Shown here piece after piece: positions 5,795-5,849 of a stretch of DNA of 5,849 nucleotides. Source of the DNA: JAPUDQ01 sp964552765 (GTDB lineage: Bacteria; Patescibacteriota; Saccharimonadia; Saccharimonadales; Saccharimonadaceae); the NCBI GenBank assembly GCA_964552765.1, contig CAZKIA010000030.1, forward strand, positions 1 to 5,849, in the 5' to 3' direction. Below the pieces are notes generated by a model that saw only the letters and a list, made by a program, of their open reading frames with translations, ran no database searches and had not been told where the DNA came from. Position numbers and translations under genes: made by a program. Positions within the stretch are counted from its first letter, which is position 1. Every line of letters starts with the position of its first letter.

Positions 5795-5812
5795 CGGGTC
5801 CGTAGCTCAGCC
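5795..5812 (+). repeat. 18-bp direct repeat, copy 2: 5' end of tRNA-Lys
   Basis: Second copy of CGGGTCCGTAGCTCAGCC, offset 133 bp from copy 1 and embedded in the real tRNA gene. Confidence 0.9.
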
Positions 5813-5849
5813 GGTTAGAGCACCTGCCTTTTAAGCAGGGTGTCATGGG
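5796..5849 (+). tRNA. tRNA-Lys (anticodon TTT), 3' end cut by the window
   Basis: The acceptor 5' strand is GGGTCCG (5796-5802), followed by TA at positions 8-9. The D-arm is GCTC (5805-5808) with GAGC (5818-5821), loop AGCCGGTTA. The anticodon stem is CCTGC (5823-5827) with GCAGG (5835-5839), loop CTTTTAA (5828-5834) with T33 and anticodon TTT at 5830-5832. The variable loop is GTGTC, and ATGGG (5845-5849) begins the T-stem where the sequence ends. TTT reads AAA/AAG lysine codons. The T-loop, acceptor 3' strand and CCA are not visible, so I cannot confirm an intact gene. Confidence 0.93.

Larger units (their letters stand above)
5613..5795 (+). other. Non-coding tRNA leader with hairpin-rich, tRNA-derived sequence
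   Basis: No open reading frame of note lies here. At 5661-5749 short perfect hairpins are packed together: GTCCG/CGGAC (5665-5684), AGATG/CATCT (5685-5701, extendable by one C-G pair shared with the first), GAGCA/TGCTC (5719-5731) and TAACC/GGTTA (5732-5745). GCGG/TCGC (5661-5664 with 5746-5749, one G-U pair) could close the whole into a cloverleaf-like 89-base fold. An alternative closing helix is CTGCGAT (5636-5642) with ATCGCAG (5745-5751). No tRNA prediction fits: a D-loop-like start is present, but no anticodon arm with a sensible anticodon and no T-arm. It may be a decayed tRNA copy, an inserted small element or a structured RNA; I cannot choose. A weak second promoter (TTGTCT at 5756-5761, TTACAT at 5779-5784) could serve the tRNA alone. 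Confidence 0.5.

Noticed and set aside
1..5849. CRISPR array, insertion sequence or phage genes
   Set aside because: No regularly spaced repeats, transposase, integrase or structural phage genes are visible on either strand.

Overview
The window is a compact, gene-dense bacterial segment with every protein gene on the + strand. TGA ends two of the genes (3633-4154 and 5095-5586), so it is read as stop. The order is dnaJ; a four-gene cluster (DUF1704/MATCAP-like HExxxH metallopeptidase, cyanophycin-synthetase/glutathione-synthetase-like ATP-grasp ligase, RimB-like retropepsin-type aspartic peptidase, RimK ATP-grasp ligase); a five-helix membrane protein; and a tRNA-Lys(TTT) cut by the window end. 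Short intergenic gaps, predicted leaderless starts and a small membrane protein of no clear family suggest a small-genome lineage such as Candidatus Saccharibacteria or another CPR group. That placement is inference; no marker gene here settles it.

Region 1 (6-1115) is a complete DnaJ with J domain, G/F-rich linker, four zinc-binding CxxC motifs and C-terminal substrate-binding domains. Region 2 (1120-5062) begins with a near-consensus promoter (TTGACA, 18 bp, TATAAT) that almost touches the ATG of the DUF1704 gene, so the mRNA should be practically leaderless. The next three genes follow at 2 bp, 3 bp and a 4-bp overlap, each with its own Shine-Dalgarno, so they look like one operon. Region 3 (5080-5586) has an extended -10 promoter whose predicted start site is the ATG itself and encodes the membrane protein. 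Region 4 (5583-5849) has another strong promoter overlapping the previous stop codon, then about 180 bases without a protein gene that hold a broken or remodelled copy of the tRNA 5' end inside a run of hairpins, then the tRNA-Lys gene.

The main point of interest is the operon. RimK-type ATP-grasp enzymes add amino acids to protein C-termini (E. coli RimK adds glutamate to ribosomal protein S6). RimB-type peptidases act in the same pathway as the reverse activity, and the eukaryotic relatives of DUF1704 (MATCAP) remove the C-terminal tyrosine of tubulin. The cluster therefore reads as two ligase/peptidase pairs, (zincin + CphA-like ATP-grasp) and (RimB + RimK), a plausible reversible C-terminal tagging system resembling the tubulin write/erase code. 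Pairing and substrates are inference.

The second point of interest is 5613-5795. An exact 18-bp direct repeat of the tRNA 5' end flanks a 115-bp insert, a 12-bp exact inverted copy of the tRNA D-arm lies within that insert, and at least four short perfect hairpins are packed almost end to end.
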